Shown: piece after piece, positions 11,619-24,200 of the stretch
How positions within the stretch are numbered: the first letter of the stretch is position 1
How the letters are laid out: each line of letters starts with the position of its first letter
Assembly (NCBI GenBank): GCA_008330645.1
Contig: VLTN01000002.1
Coordinates: 868,001-932,000 of the forward strand
From: Cafeteria roenbergensis
Lineage: Eukaryota > Sar > Bigyra > Bicosoecida > Cafeteriaceae
Direction of reading: 5' to 3'
Length of the DNA: 64,000 nucleotides
Position numbers and translations under genes: made by a program
The notes under the pieces: model-generated
What the model was told of the DNA's origin: nothing
What the model saw: the letters and a program-made list of their open reading frames with translations, nothing else
Database searches by the model: none

Positions 11619-13232
11619 ATGGCGGACTGGAAGGCTGTGAGTGTCTGCGGGCGCCCGTGGCCCCAGGTCGGCCGCTCAGGTCGCGCCGTGCGGACACCTG
11701 CGGTTCGTCAACCGATCCGGACTCCGACGCTCTGCGTCCCGCCCAACCCCTAACCCGCGCACGCCCGCTCCTCTCCCGCGCATCCCCGAGCCCCTGTCGC
11801 GCGCAGGCCGTCGATGAGGCGTCAGGCAGGACCTACTACTTCAACTCTGCGGGCGAGACCACGTGGGAGAAGCCTGCGGGCTTCACGCCGCCGCCGGGCG
11901 CAAGCTCTGCTGCTGCCTCAGGCGGAGCCGCTGGGGCCAAGCCTGTGAAGGTGAGGCCGTCGCTGGGGCCTTCCCCAGCATCGGGTGCGGTGCAAGCGGG
12001 CCGGTGGCGCGGGAGGCGGGGGCGCGGAGGCGCTAGGTTGCGCTAGGGGGCGCCCAAAGCAGTCAGGGGCTGGCCGGGCGACTGCAATTGAAACTGCGTG
12101 CTCGGGCTCAGGACCCCCCTCGCTCGCACCAGGGCGGGCGGCGTGGGCCCCGCCACCTCGCCTCCTCCGCCGCGCAAACTTTCGCCTCGAATGGGGACGC
12201 CAAGGGCGCCGCAAGGGGGCAGGGCGGTGCGCTGGCTGGGGCGGCAGCCAGATCGTGACACCGCATCGCAGCAGGGCGACATCCTCGTGCCCCGCCCCTT
12301 GCGGCGTTTCCCCGCCAAGCGCGCGAGGCCCGCGCCCGTGGCTCGCGGCGGCGGTTGCACTGGCGCCCTGCTGCCCGCAGGGCGAAGCGCGTGCAGGCTG
12401 CGCGCCTCGCCTGCATGCGAGCCTGCGTGATGAGACCCGCGCGGCCGCCATTGTTCCGTCGCCGCCTCCGTGCGCACCCCCGCCCCCTTCTCCCGCAGAT
12501 TGCGCGCAAGTCAATGTTCGACCGCCGTGCCGGCTTGGCTGCCCGCCGGGCCACGAAGAAGGCCGGCGCCAAGACGATTGCGCAGACGGTCGACCAGAAG
12601 CTGGACGCCCGCGCCAAGAAGTTCATCGCGATGCGCAAGGCTGAGCGCGCCGCTGCCCGTCCGGCCACTTGTGAGACACAGTTGTAACACCAGTCGCGCG
12701 CGCCTTGGGGTGGTGTCTGGCGACTGCTCCCTTGGGCTTCGCTGGGCTGCGGCGCACGCGCGTCTGGCGAGGAGTTTCTGGTGTGTTGCGCGTTTCCTTG
12801 CAAGTATCCGCAGTCGCCGCCAAGCGGGCGGCAACCCGCCCTGGGCGCTCGTCCACGGTGGGCACAGGAGCGAGCGGCGCTCGCTCTCGAGGAAAGTCGG
12901 TTGGGTCCCCAGCGGCCTCCCCAGCCATTGCGGAGGACTCGCCCCCGGCCATGGAGGAGGCCCCGGAGGAGCCCGCAGCCGACGCCGCGGCAGCGCCGGT
13001 GGCGGAGACCGATGCCCCGGCCCCGGCCGATGCCCCGGCCGATGCCCCGGCCGATGCCCCGGCGCCGGCCGAGACCGCGGCCCCCGTTGCCGACGCCAAC
13101 GAGCCCGCCGGCGCGGAGGCGGCCTCGCCACTTCCCGACGGCTGGGACGAGGCCCAGGACCCGTCCTCCGGAAAGACTTATTACTTCAACCGGGCCACCA
13201 ACGAGACCTCGTGGGAACGCCCGCAAGCTTGA
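11619..13232 (+). CDS. Small protein with two WW domains
   Basis: Exons 11619-11636, 11807-11950, 12499-12670 and 12814-13232 give 250 residues. All donors are GTGAG and the phases join cleanly. The first exon encodes only MADWKA. Its Trp is the first conserved Trp of WW domain 1, completed in exon 2 by SGRTYYFNSAGETTWEKP. Exon 3 is a basic helical segment (KSMFDRRAGLAARRATKKAG ... RAKKFIAMRKAERAAARP). Exon 4 has a Ser/Ala and acidic linker with DAPA repeats, then WW domain 2 (LPDGWDEAQDPSSGKTYYFN ... TSWERPQA) at the very C terminus. WW domains bind proline-rich peptides. The arrangement recalls splicing or transcription-linked WW proteins, but I cannot assign a named family. The exon structure is well supported by the split WW domain. 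Confidence 0.85.
13011..13068. repeat. 12-bp tandem repeat coding for DAPA
   Basis: The unit gatgccccggcc recurs about four times with small variations inside the last exon of the WW gene. It encodes Asp-Ala-Pro-Ala repeats in the acidic linker before the second WW domain. Confidence 0.85.
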
Positions 13233-13864
13233 GTCCCGCTATCCGTCTCGCTTCTTTCCCCTGCAGCGCCGCTCATCGGGCCGGGAGAGCCGGGAGTGTT
13301 GCCGCGGGAGTCTGTTTCGGTCTCTTTTCTTCCACCCGCAACCGCACTTGCTAGGTCTCAAGGCTTGCGGTGGCCCGAGTCTTGCTCGGATCTCGCTGCC
13401 TTGTAGCCCTGGCCCAGGCGGTGGCTTGCAGCCCTCGCCTCAGTGCAGGGATCGCGGCGATGTCCGTATCATCCTCCCGTCTCCCTAAGAGGCAGGCAGC
13501 CCCCCCGACTTCCTTTCCGCGAGGCCTGCGACGTCTCTGCCAACGGCGCTCCCGATGGCCGGCTGGGCTTTATGTGCTCGATCTGGGTGTGCATGTGTCG
13601 CTCTGCGCAGCGCGCCAAGCAGCTCGCACGCGTGTCCTGTCGATTATCGAGCCACACAGCCACAAGGCCGCCAGCCAAGCTCGTTCACACAGCGCTGAGC
13701 GCAGTGGCAGCGCTGCATGTCTCTTCCGCCCCACCTGCCCTCCCGTGCCCTGCCCTCCCCGTCCCCGTCTCCACCCCACGCTTCCGCGCCCGCTCGCCAC
13801 GCTTGCCCCGAGCTGCCTCCCCGGTCACAGCCCCTAGGGCGGGCCTCCCGTGCAGGGCAGCCGG
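13233..13864. other. Convergent intergenic gap, no gene seen
   Basis: This 632-bp stretch lies between the stop of the WW gene and the atlastin stop. It is pyrimidine-rich spacer or 3' untranslated sequence, with short Arg/Pro-rich frames only. I recognise no RNA gene or repeat. Confidence 0.5.
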
Positions 13865-16626
13865 TCACTCCATGCGACTCCGCCTGCGGCGAAGGGTGAC
13901 TCCCGCGTCGGGGACGCTGTCCGCAGGGAAATCGGTGGCCAGAACGTTGGAGGCCGAGCGCGACGCTGCTGGCATGGTCCCTGCGGCCGAGCGCGGGGTG
14001 CGGGGCTCTGCATCGGCGAACCTGGCCTCTGCCTTGCCGAGGAAGGACCGCGCCTTGGCCAGGTAGGCGAGCAGGCGGCGCATCTGCTTCATGCTCGAGC
14101 GGCCTCGCACGAGGAACACGACCACCAGCGCCAGAGCCGCAATGCCAGCGACGAAACGGAGCAGGTCCGAGAAGTTGCGGCAGACCCCGAGGAACGGAGA
14201 GCAGGTCATGTCAGTGAAGAAGCTGACGAGGACGGCGACGAACGCCACCGCCACGGGGATTCCGTAGATGGCGATGTTGCGACAGGGGTCCCGGCCTGAG
14301 TTGATCTCCTTGTACATGGTCCAGCGCTCGTCGATCTGGCCGCTCAGCACCGCGCGCGCAGCGGAGATCGAGCTGTCCGGCCCGAACGTGGCCAGGGAGT
14401 TGAACACGGTCATCGCGGCGGCGCGGGCCTCGGCGTTGTGGCTGAGCAGCTCGTCGGCGCCCACGACGTCGTTGCCGGCCTCGTCCAGTACCTCGCGCAG
14501 GTCAGCGTCGTACCGCATGAACGCTTGCGTGATGGCGTTGCGGTTGTTGGCGTCGGCGGTGGCATCGAGGATGTTCTGCGGCTTGGGGAACGTGGTCGCG
14601 TCCTTGAACAGGTGAGCGTACGCGCGCATGAAGCGAAGTGTCTCCGCTGCCGTGACGGCGACATGGCGGATCGTCTTCGGGCGGAGATCCCGGCGGAAGG
14701 TGTCGTCGACGAACTTCTCGACCACGCACAGGAACTCCGCATCCACGTCCGAAACCTCGCCCTTGAACTTTGAGCGCGTCACCTTGGTGCCCGGGTGGGG
14801 CACGCGGCACACTCCGATGCGCTCGTAGCAGGTCCGGATGGCGTCGCGAGTGCGGGCGATGTCCGCGGTGTTGTCCTCGGCAAGGATGTCGTCCATGAGC
14901 TTCTTGTTGCTGTGGTCCAGGGCAACGCCATTGAACGTCTCGGCGTCGAACTCCACCTCGTCGCAGTCGCGCACGAGCATCACCACGGACTGGAACGGGG
15001 GGCGCGCCTCGCTGACCGGGCGGGCGGCCGCGGGAGCACCAAGGCCGTCAGCCTCGTCCATCGCCGAGGCGCGGGTCTGGCGGTCCTCTGCGGCCTCGGC
15101 CGAGCGGCCGTACTCGCTGAAGAGCGCAAGCGTCTGGAGCTTGTCCTCGCTGACGTTCTTGGAGATGTTGTACACGAGGTGGGACGAGAGCAAGGTCGAG
15201 AGGCCGAAGATGGCGGACGTGAGGTCCACGCCCGTGCGGCGGTCGAACATGCCCTGGGTGTCCACGAGAACCACAGCGATGCGCTCCCCGCGCATGGAGG
15301 GCGGGGACAGGAAGAAGGGCCGGTTCCACATCCAGATGCCAGTCGTCGTGCGCTCGGCGCCGTGCCTGAACGCGAACGCCTTGTCAGACGTCTGTGTCGA
15401 GTCTGCGGGCGCACGGGAGGCAGTGGCAGGGGAGGGCCAGACAGGAGGAGGTGACTGTAGCATCATAATCAGCAGCAGCAGCAGCAGCCACGGCGTGCCG
15501 GTCAAGCGAGCAAGCAAAACGTGATCCATGCATGGCCTGGCGGCCATCCGCAGGCACGAGGGCGCGCGGACGCCAAGCTGAAGTTGGCATTCCACCGGTC
15601 TCACGCTGGGGGTCGTCGCGAGCCGAGGCGTCGTCAGCGGCTGCGCCGCTGCCTGCCGCGGGGTCGGCGGACGAGGCAGCGGCCGCAGGGGATGCAGCCT
15701 CGGCGGAGGCAGCCGCCCCCAGGCTGGCCTTGCGCGTTGTGTCGTCGGTGTTTGCGGAGCCCCAGAGAAGGTCCGACGCTCGCATCCACTCGGACGCGCC
15801 GCGCGCTTGGCGAGGGCCGCGGAAGAGGGGCTTGCGCTCGCCCGTGGCGCCTTCGTCGAAGGAGCGCAGGTAGCGAAGCATAAAGCTGAGGAGGAAGCTC
15901 TTGCCGGTGCGGAAGCTGCCGACAACGGAGACGACGCCCACCTTCATGGAGGGAGGCACCTTGCGTAGCACGCCCAGGAGCTCGGGCTCGTGAAGCGTGA
16001 AGGTGTTGGCATCCTCGTCGATGGACACAATCTGCGGCGAATGAAGGGGCCAAGCGGTGAACTCATGCGGGCCAAGGTGGCAGACCGAAGCACCGGGGGC
16101 AAGGGGGCAAGGGGCGGGGGCAGCGGGCGCGGCGCCGCCGGGCGAGGCCCAGCCTTTGGGAGTGGCGCGGCGACGCCCACGGGCGCCGTCCCCGCCAGGC
16201 AGCGTAGAGCGGGCGGGCGCCCGGCAGGGGCACGCGGGAGGGCTAAAGCGGAGGGTACACGTGCCAGCGCCGGCCTTGATCGCTCGCATCTGGCTGACAC
16301 GCGCGGCACTGGCGCCGCCGGGGCTCGGCATTCTTGAGCGGAATCGGGCGGAATCAAGCGAGCAGCCCCGCTCTGGCTCTGGGTGGGCGACTCTGGCCGC
16401 CAAAGGGTCGCCGCCACACGCCCCCCGTACACTGCGTCCGCCGCGGGGGCAGGCCTGGCGCGCGGCTTCGGGCTAGCGCGGGCGCGATCGCGCGGCTAGT
16501 TGACGCAGGCGCAGGAGCCCGCGAGCGGCCCAGCGAGCTTCTGGCCGGTCCGGAGCTCCGCCTCACTTGCACCGCCTCTTCGTCGGGGTTTACGGGGATG
16601 ACGGTCTCCGGTTCCTCGGCTGCCAT
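13865..16626 (-). CDS. ATL: Atlastin-like dynamin-superfamily GTPase
   Basis: In transcription order the exons are 16567-16626, 15605-16031 and 13865-15402 (674 residues), with introns of 535 and 202 bp. Atlastins tether and fuse endoplasmic reticulum membranes. The GTPase domain shows the P-loop GSFRTGKS (residues 58-65) with the family's catalytic Arg (R61), RTTTGIW (switch 1 Thr), VDTQG (residues 209-213) and the RD-type G4 motif VRDCD. VYNISKNVSEDKLQTLALF and VPHPGTKV are further atlastin blocks. The three-helix bundle includes FPKPQNILDATADANNRNAI. A hairpin of two membrane segments lies near residues 540-596 (IAIYGIPVAVAFVAVLVSFF and FVAGIAALALVVVFLV), then a cytosolic tail with an Arg-rich end. 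An Ala/Ser-rich insert of about 45 residues lies between P-loop and switch 1, spanning an intron. The first exon (20 residues ending EEAVQ) joins to IVSIDED, as in animal atlastin. Confidence 0.92.
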
Positions 16627-16864
16627 CGCGCTCCGGCGGCTGCTCTCGGCGCCTGGAGTGGTCCTCGCGAACTCGCAGCAGGGCGCCAGCTCCGGCGCCA
16701 GAGTCGTGGCCCTAGATGTGACCGGCAGAGCCGCACAGTCGTGGGGCTACGAGGCTCGAACTCTCGCGGCCTGCAGAGGCGCCTGCACGAAGTCACGGGG
16801 AGATCCCACCGCCCCGGTAGCGCCCTCGCACTCTGGACTCGCCAGTCCGACCGCGACAGCCGCC
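16627..16864. promoter_or_regulatory. Shared divergent promoter region, atlastin / eIF3a
   Basis: These 238 bp separate the two start codons and should contain both promoters. There is no evident TATA box. A segment at 16741-16775 resembles the 3' half of a tRNA on the minus strand but does not fold as a full tRNA. Confidence 0.5.
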
Positions 16865-19800
16865 ATGTCGGGATTCAGGCGGCAGCCCCAGCCGCTGAGC
16901 GCCCTCAACCGGGCCGAGCGTGAGCCGTGGCCCGCCGAGGGCTCGCCTGCCGAGCTGCCCGCGGGCGCTCTTTCTGCGCCGCAAGCGTGCAAGCGCCGGC
17001 CGCGCGCGGCGTCGGCCGCCGCTCGGCGCCCCTCGCCCCACAGGCAATCCTGCTTTCGTTGCCGGCGTTTGCCGGGGAGGAGGAGGAGGAGGCATGCGGG
17101 GCAGGGCTGCGGTGGGCCGCTTGCGATGAGGCCGACCCTTCCCGTTTCCAAACTCGCCCGCTTCGCCTGATTGCCGCCCCGTCCTCGCAGAGTTCCAGAA
17201 GGTGGGACAGCCCAAGGAGGCCATGAAGACGCTCCTTGAGTTCATCTCCAACAAGCGCAACACCCGCACCTGGACCTCGTCCCACGAGGCGCTGATGATG
17301 GCCCTGATGACGCTGACTGTGGAGCTCAAGGACGCGCCTGCCGCGAAGGACGCCCTGTACCACTACCGCATCATGACCATGGCCTCCGTCCCCGGAAGCC
17401 TGGAGAACGTTGTGCTCCACCTCGTGGACATGGTCGAGTCTCGCTGTGAGGCGCAGCGCGAGCTCGTCGGCGACTCGGCCACGCTCGACGAGGTCGAGGA
17501 CCTCGAGCAGGACCGTGGACCCGAGGACCTCCTCATGGCCGTTGCGGCCGCCGAGGACGACGACGAGCTTCGCACGCACCGCGAGGCCCTCGTGCCCATG
17601 GTTCGCCATGGCTGGGAGTCCTTCCGCCACGTGCTCGAGGCCCTGCGCAAGCTGCCCGAGCTCGAGCGCGTGTACCACGACGTGGCGGTGCGCGGCCTGC
17701 GCTTCCTTGCCTCGTTCAAGCGCGCCTCCGAGTTCCGCCGCCTCTGCGGCGCCATGCGTTACCACCTGATCGACTCCATGACTGCCGCCAACGAGGGCGA
17801 CGGCTTCAGCCCGGAGTCTCTCAGGCGCCACCTCCAGACGCGCTTCGAGCAGCTGGCGCGCTGCGCGTCGCTGTCGCTTTGGAACGAGGCCTTCCGCACT
17901 GCCGAGACGATCCACGAGATCATCGACTTCAGCGGCGAGCTCCCGGACCCCGCGTTCATGGCTGCCTACTACGACCGCCTCGCCGCGGTCTTCTGGGTGT
18001 CGGAGAACTTCCTCTTCCATGCCTACGCGTGCTACCGCCGCTGCCTCGTGAACGCGGAGGGCGACGACGCCGAGGAGCTCGCCACTCGCGCGCTCCTGGC
18101 TTCTGTGGTCATCCCGCGGTTCGCCAAGGGCGGCGACGCCGAGGCCGACGCCCTCGAGGGTGACTCCGAGCGCGACACCAAGGCCCGCCTTGCGGCACTG
18201 CTGGCGTTCAGCTCCACGCCCTCGCGCGCCAGTCTGATGGAGGACATCCGCTCCAGCGACCTCGTTGAGGCGGCATCCCCTGCCGCCCGGGACCTCTTCC
18301 GGGTACTCGAGGAGAGCTTTGCTCCTCTTGACCTCTCCGCCAAGGTGGCCGCGGCAATGGACACCGTGATGGGCGCGAGCGCCGCCGCAGCCGCCGCAGC
18401 CGCCGCGAGCGACGCCGCTGTCTCGGGGGCTCTCTCGTCGTCTGCAGCTGCTGCTGCGGGAGCCGTGAGCAGCGCGGACGTGATGCGTGGCGGCGACTTC
18501 ACGCTTGGCACGTACCGCCGCCGCATCAGCGAGCAGGCAGTGATGCGCCAGGTGACGCAGCTCAGCCGCGCTTACTCCACCATCTCCCTCAAGGCGCTCT
18601 TCGACATGCTCGCCCCCCTTGGGCTCGCACGCACGGACGCCGAGCACCTGATCATCTCGGCCGTGCGCGCCCGCGCCCTGGACCTGCGCGTCGACCACCG
18701 CACTGGCGTCTGCCGGTTCGCTCGCGACGAGTTCCACGGCGCGGCGCTGCGCTCGCACCTTGCCACGCTCGGCCGCCGCCTGCAGTCCGCTGTGGCACTC
18801 GCTGCGGAGTCCGCCCCGTCGCTTGCCGAGGACGAGCGCTTCGCCGCCGCCGCCGGCCTCACGCTCAAGGACTCTGCCCGCCGCACTGACGTCTTCGCCA
18901 CCGCCCGGAAGGCCCTCCCTGCCGTGCACGAGGCCTCCACGAACCGCGCTCAGGCCATCCGCAAGTTCCGCGACGACGTGGCCAGTGCCAAGGCCGTAAA
19001 GGAGCTCCAGGTGAGACTCGTCGTGCGCACTGCGGCTTGGCTGCGCGCTCATCCTCCGCGCCCGCAAGTTGCAGCGGTCTCGCGAGCTTCCATCTCGCGC
19101 TTGGCCTCCTTTTTAACTCTTGCCACATCGACCCTCACGGGCCAAGCCGTGTTTGAGGGGCGGCTGGGAGCTTCCCGTGCCCGCCGCCCCATAGGCGTGT
19201 TTGTATATTTGCCTTTGATGCCCTTTCCGCCCTGCCTGGGCCTCGTCGCTGAGCTGGTCCCGCCCCGCCCACAGTTTTCTCTCCCCCCCCGATTGCGCGT
19301 TTCCCTCTGTTGGCGTGCAGGCTCGTCTCGCCCTCGCCCAGGAGGAGCAGGAGATCCAGGCCCGCCGGGCTCGGCTCGAAGAGGAGGCAGCGGCCCAGCG
19401 CGCCAAGCAGCTGGCCAAGGAGGAGGAGGAGCGCCGGCGTCGCCAGGAGGTGGCTGACCTGCTCAAGCAGCTCGAGGCCATTGGCGTCACTGAGGCCCAC
19501 GGCATCGAGCCCGGCGAGGATGCCAAGGAGGCCATCACTCGTCTTCTCCGGGAGAAGGCAGAGGCAGAGGCCCGCCGCCAGAAGGAGCTCAAGCGCAGCA
19601 TCGACGAGCGTCTCCGCCGCCTCGACTACTACACCCGCGCGACGCGTGCGGTCGAGGCCACCAAGGCCACGCAGCTGGAGGAGAAGCTCACCGAGAGCGT
19701 GACCAGCTTTGTCGCGGCAGAGCGGGAGCGCGTGGAGCGCTTCGCATCGACTCGCCACGCGCGCAACGTCCTGCTGCAGCAGGAGTTCCACAAGGCCAAG

Positions 19801-20726
19801 ACCGCCTGGCCCTCCATCGAGAGGTGGGTCGAGGAGAGGAACGCTGTGGCGTGGGCCGAGACCATGGTGAGCGATACTGTGGTTCCTTCGCTTGCGCGCA
19901 TGTTCCGCAGGCAGCCTGCGTCAAGTCGACCGTCGCTGGGTATTCCACAGCGCGGTCGGCCGCAGTGGGCACAAAGCAAATGTTGGCACGAGCTGCAACT
20001 CGTTGTGGCCGGAGCGCTCGCCACTCGCCTCGCTCCGGTCCGGCTTCTCGAGCCCAAATATCGGCATCCGTACTCCCCGCTGCTGTTGCCTTCTGTCCTC
20101 TCTCAACGCTATCGTTGGCCCGCTCCTCTTGTGCTGGTGCCTTTCTTTGCTGGTTGCAGGGTCCCGTGCTGGAGAAGGCTCGCCGCGCCAAGGCGACCAT
20201 GGACGCCAAGAAGAGGGAGATGGACGAGCGCCAGAAGAAGGAGCGCGAGGAGCGTGCGGAGCGCGCGCGCCTGGAGGAGCAGGCCGAGGCCCTTCGCGCG
20301 GAGAACATTGCTCGTCATCGCGGCGAGCTCCCCGGCGAGGGTGGCGAGGGCGGCTGGGGCCGCGCGGACGGATCGGGCATTGTCACTGACGGCCCGGGTG
20401 CCGGCCCTTCCCTTGCCGACACTGAAGGCAACTGGCGCCGCTCAGCCGGCCCCTCCGTTGCCCGCGTGACTGCCAGGCCCTTTGGCGCAGCTGACTCCGC
20501 GCCGCGCTGGGGCGCCCGGGCGGAAGCTTCTTCGGGAGGCGATGACCGCCCGGAGCACCTGCGCCGTCTTGGCGCTGGCACCCGAGAGGCCGCGGCCGCC
20601 CGCAGGGCAGCCACTGGCGCCGGAGGCCTCGCCTCCGGGGCGGTCGTGCCCCAGGCAGGAGCCAGGCCTGCGCCGGGAACCAACCTTGACCGCGCGCTCG
20701 GCAAGGGCCCCGGGGGCTGGCGCTGA
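16865..20726 (+). CDS. EIF3A: Eukaryotic translation initiation factor 3 subunit A
   Basis: Exons 16865-16919, 17191-19010, 19321-19866 and 20160-20726 give 995 residues, close to the yeast protein. eIF3a is the largest scaffold subunit of eIF3 and spans the 40S subunit during initiation. The N terminus MSGFRRQPQPLSALNRAEQF, followed by QKVGQPKEAMKTL, matches the family pattern of a short basic start followed by TPR-like helices. HRTW-like TRTW and the YHYR/LERVYHDVAVRGL blocks are also family-like. A PCI domain lies around residues 330-545, with the winged helix near TISLKALFDMLAPLGLARTD. Exons 3 and 4 encode the charged coiled-coil spectrin-like region (about residues 590-860). The tail is Gly/Arg/Ala-rich, standing in for the decapeptide repeats of animals. 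Intron 2 holds an AT-rich patch at 19198-19212. The exon-1 splice (phase 1, NRAE then QFQK) rebuilds the conserved sequence exactly. Confidence 0.93.
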
Positions 20727-21275
20727 GCTTCCTCCAGGGGCTTGGGTCCGCCCACGTCCACTTCCGGGTTGGAAACGGCGACGCCTGTGAGGTTCGGCCA
20801 TCGATCCATCGACGCTCCGGCAAACCACAGGTGAGCCAACGAGCCGCGGCCCCGCTTGCGGCCATCCCTCCAACGCAAGACTACACTCTGTTGCCGTAGC
20901 CCCGCACTGATCGGTTTCAATTTTTTTCACTTGCCATAACGACGACCAAGTCCTGCGCTCTCCCCCTGCGCGCAAGGCGGTTGGCCTTTTGCCCAACTGC
21001 CGTGCCGGGAAAGTATTGGACTGACAGCAACTTTGCTCTCGTTTGCGCCCAAGCTGCTCGCGCAGGCTGTACGTTCCTTGGTCGGCTGGAGGTTGGCGGC
21101 GGCGCGATGCAGACTGTGTGCGGCCGGACCCATCGATCGGGATGCGGCCAGCGATGAACCAAGCCCGCCACTGTTCTATGCGTTGCCGCGCGTGCGAGAA
21201 TGCGGGCTCTGCACGCAGCTGTCACTCGCACACGAGCACCCCGACTCCCCGGAGCTCCCAGCCGGCACTTTGACG
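20727..21275. other. Intergenic region, eIF3a end to EML start
   Basis: This 549-bp stretch has somewhat lower GC in its middle, with a T-run near 20921-20928. It should contain the eIF3a 3' end and the EML promoter. The long plus-strand frame 21033-22217 enters it but has no start context or motif before 21276. I see no RNA gene. Confidence 0.45.
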
Positions 21276-24200
21276 ATGGGAATCTGCGCATCGGGTGAGC
21301 AGAGGCTCCGACCGTCGGGACGGGGCGGGCGGGGCCAGGCTGCTGCGGCGCCACCGGGCCGCGCAGTCGGACCCAGTACCGTTTCCCGGCCGTCTGGTGC
21401 CCACGCAAGGCAGGCATCCCGAGGCGCCCCCCGTTTCGCCCCGCTCCGAGCCCGGGCTCGCCAGGGTCTGCACGAGCCGGTGTGTCGACCTGTGCCCCGC
21501 GCGGGGGCCCGGGGAGGGGTGGGCGCGCGCGAGGGCTTGGGGATCCAAGGCGCCGATTGCAGTGCGCCAAAAGCTCCGAACGCGCCACAACTTGCTCAAC
21601 ACGTCCCGCCCACCGCGGCAGCGCCCCTCGGCGCTTCTCTTCGCCCTCCAGAGCCAACTTCCCTCCTTGCCATTGCTCCGCCCACCGCAGTACCCGTTGG
21701 CCCGCGCCCCGAGTTTCGGGAGGAGCCGGCCGCCGCGCCAGCTCCTGCACCGGCAGATGCGGGCGGCGCCGTCGCGCCTACCATGCCGCAGGAGGCCCCC
21801 CCGGCGGTCGTCGCCGACGAGGGTTCCGAAGAGGCGGACACCGAGATCGAAGAGGGCGATATCGAGGAGCTGGACGAGGAAGACGCCCTCGACATGCGCG
21901 GCGGTGCGGAGCTGGCAGCGACCGCGCGGCCGGAGCCCATGACCAAGGCCGAGGCCCGCGCCGCCATGCTTCGCGCCCAGGCGGCCGGCAGTGCCACCGC
22001 CACGGTGGAGGGTGCCCAGCCGGAGGACGGTGCGCCGCGCGGCGAGCTGTTGGTTGCCGCGCTGACCATCGAGGAGGACGAGCAGGCCGTGCCCCGCTTC
22101 GCCTTCCGTGGCCAATTCCGCGAGCCATCGGACCCCCCCACGCAGCAGCCCGCCAAGCCGGCCGTCGAGGCGGCGCTGGAGTGGGTGCACGGCTACCGCG
22201 GCTGGGACTGCCGGTGAGCGCGCGATCGCCCCCCCGCCCCTCCGACCGGGCCGCCCGCGACCCAATCAGTCAGCCATCAGCCTGTGCGGGCCGCGCGCGG
22301 CGTCGCCTCGCTGTTGGGGCCGGCCTCAGCTGGCCCGTGCTCGCTACGCCCGCGCCCCGTAGGCGCCCTCCTCTCCGCCTCCTCCTCCTGCTCGCATGGC
22401 CACCACCGCTTGCTTCTCTCTCCCTGCCCGTTGGCCTCCGCAGCGGCAATGTCGGCCTCGTCCTTGACGGCTCCGTTACGGTGTACCCCGCCGCCGCCGT
22501 GGTTGTGCTGCACGACGGCACCGAGCAGCGCCACTTCACCCTCCACGACGACGACGTCCTTTCGCTGGCCGTGCACCCCTCCGGAAAGTACGTGGCGTCG
22601 GGACAGATCGGCCGCAAGGCCAAGGTCCTGGTTTGGGACGTGGAGACGCTCGAGGTGATGACGGTGCTGGAGGGCGTGGCCAGCCGCGCCGCGCGCAGCG
22701 TGGCGTTCTCAGGAGACGGCGAGGTGATTGCCGTGGCGGGGGAGGACGACAACCACACCGTCGCGCTCTACCGCTGGCGCGAGTCCGCCAAGGCCATCGC
22801 AACGGCGCAGGCCGGGCGGGAGCCCGTGAACGGCATCGCGCTGGACGCGACCGGCGGTCGGCTCCTCACTGTGGGGAAGCGCGTCGCAGTGATGCACGCC
22901 GTTGGCTCGTCGTCTAGCGCCGCCGCTGCGTCCCGCGGCCGCGGCAAGTCCAAGGGCCCCCCTCTGATGGCGGCCACCAAGGTCCTCATGGCCGGAAAGG
23001 GCCAGTCCCAGACCTTCTGGTCCGCCGCCTTTGGCGTGGACGGCCGCGCGTTCATCGCCACGCACTCCGGCCGCGTGTACGAGATCGCGCCCGGCGGGCG
23101 CTGCGTCGTGGCGGCCTTTAAGATCCACGGCGGTCCCATCGCCTCCATCTCGGCGGGGCCCGGCGCGGACGGCGGAAACGTGTTCACCACCACGTCCAAG
23201 GACGGGACCGTTCGCGTCTTCTCCTGCCGCCCCGGCGCGCGCGGCCTTGGCACAGCGGTTGCGACCATCACCAACTCCGAGGAGAGCGGCAAGCTGCAGT
23301 GCACCCGCGGCGCAGCGGTGGCGCCCGACCTCTCCCGCGTGTCGTACGGCACCCGCGGCGGCTCCGTGCGCACCGTTGCGCTGGACGGCGGCGTGGCCGG
23401 GGAGCAGGCCACGCTCACCACCTCCCACCACAGTGACGAGCTCTGGGGCCTCGCCATCTCCCCCGACGGCCAGACCGTGGCCACCGCCGGCGACGACCAC
23501 ACGGTGCGTCTGTGGTCCGTGTCGGAGCGCAAGCAGACCGCGTCGGTCGAGATCGGGATGATGGCCCGCGCAGCGGCCTTCTCCCACGACGGCGCCACGC
23601 TCGTCGTGGGCTGTGGCGGCCGGGTGGGCCGCACCACCACGGGGCGCCAGGGCCGGGACGACGGCACCGTGATCGCGTTCAGCGTCCCCGACCTGGCCGA
23701 GGTAGCCCGCGTCAAGCCCTCCAAGCACTGGATCAGCGACGTGGCCTTCAGCCCCGACGACGCCACCGTGGCGGTTGCCGCGCACGACAGCGTCCTGTAC
23801 TTCCTGGATGCGTCTGCGGGGTTCTCTACCAAGGGCAAGGGCGGCGGCTCCTCCGCCTCCATGCTCCGCGTGGACTTCAGCGCCGACGGCCGCGTGGCCC
23901 GGGCCACCACCGGGGCGCACGAGCTTCTCTTCTACGACGTGGCGACGGGCGACCACATGCCGGGGGGCGCGGAGTCTATGAAGGACGAGGACTGGGACAC
24001 CGTCCGGTGCCCGCTCAACTGGCACGTGCAGGGCGTGTGGCCGTCGTACGCGGACGGCACGGACATCAACGCGGTGGCCGTGGACTCGACGCAGTCCATC
24101 ATCGCGTCGGGCGACGACTTCGGGCGCGTGAAGCTTTACCGGTTCCCTTGCATCGAGAACGACATGTGGGAGTGCATGGAGCTCCGCGGACACAGCTCGC

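Noticed and set aside
16741-16815. tRNA-like sequence on the minus strand (GAGTTCGAGC T-loop and AGCCCCA end)
   Set aside because: The acceptor 5' strand does not pair properly, there is no D-arm, and no anticodon lies at the right distance from the T-loop.
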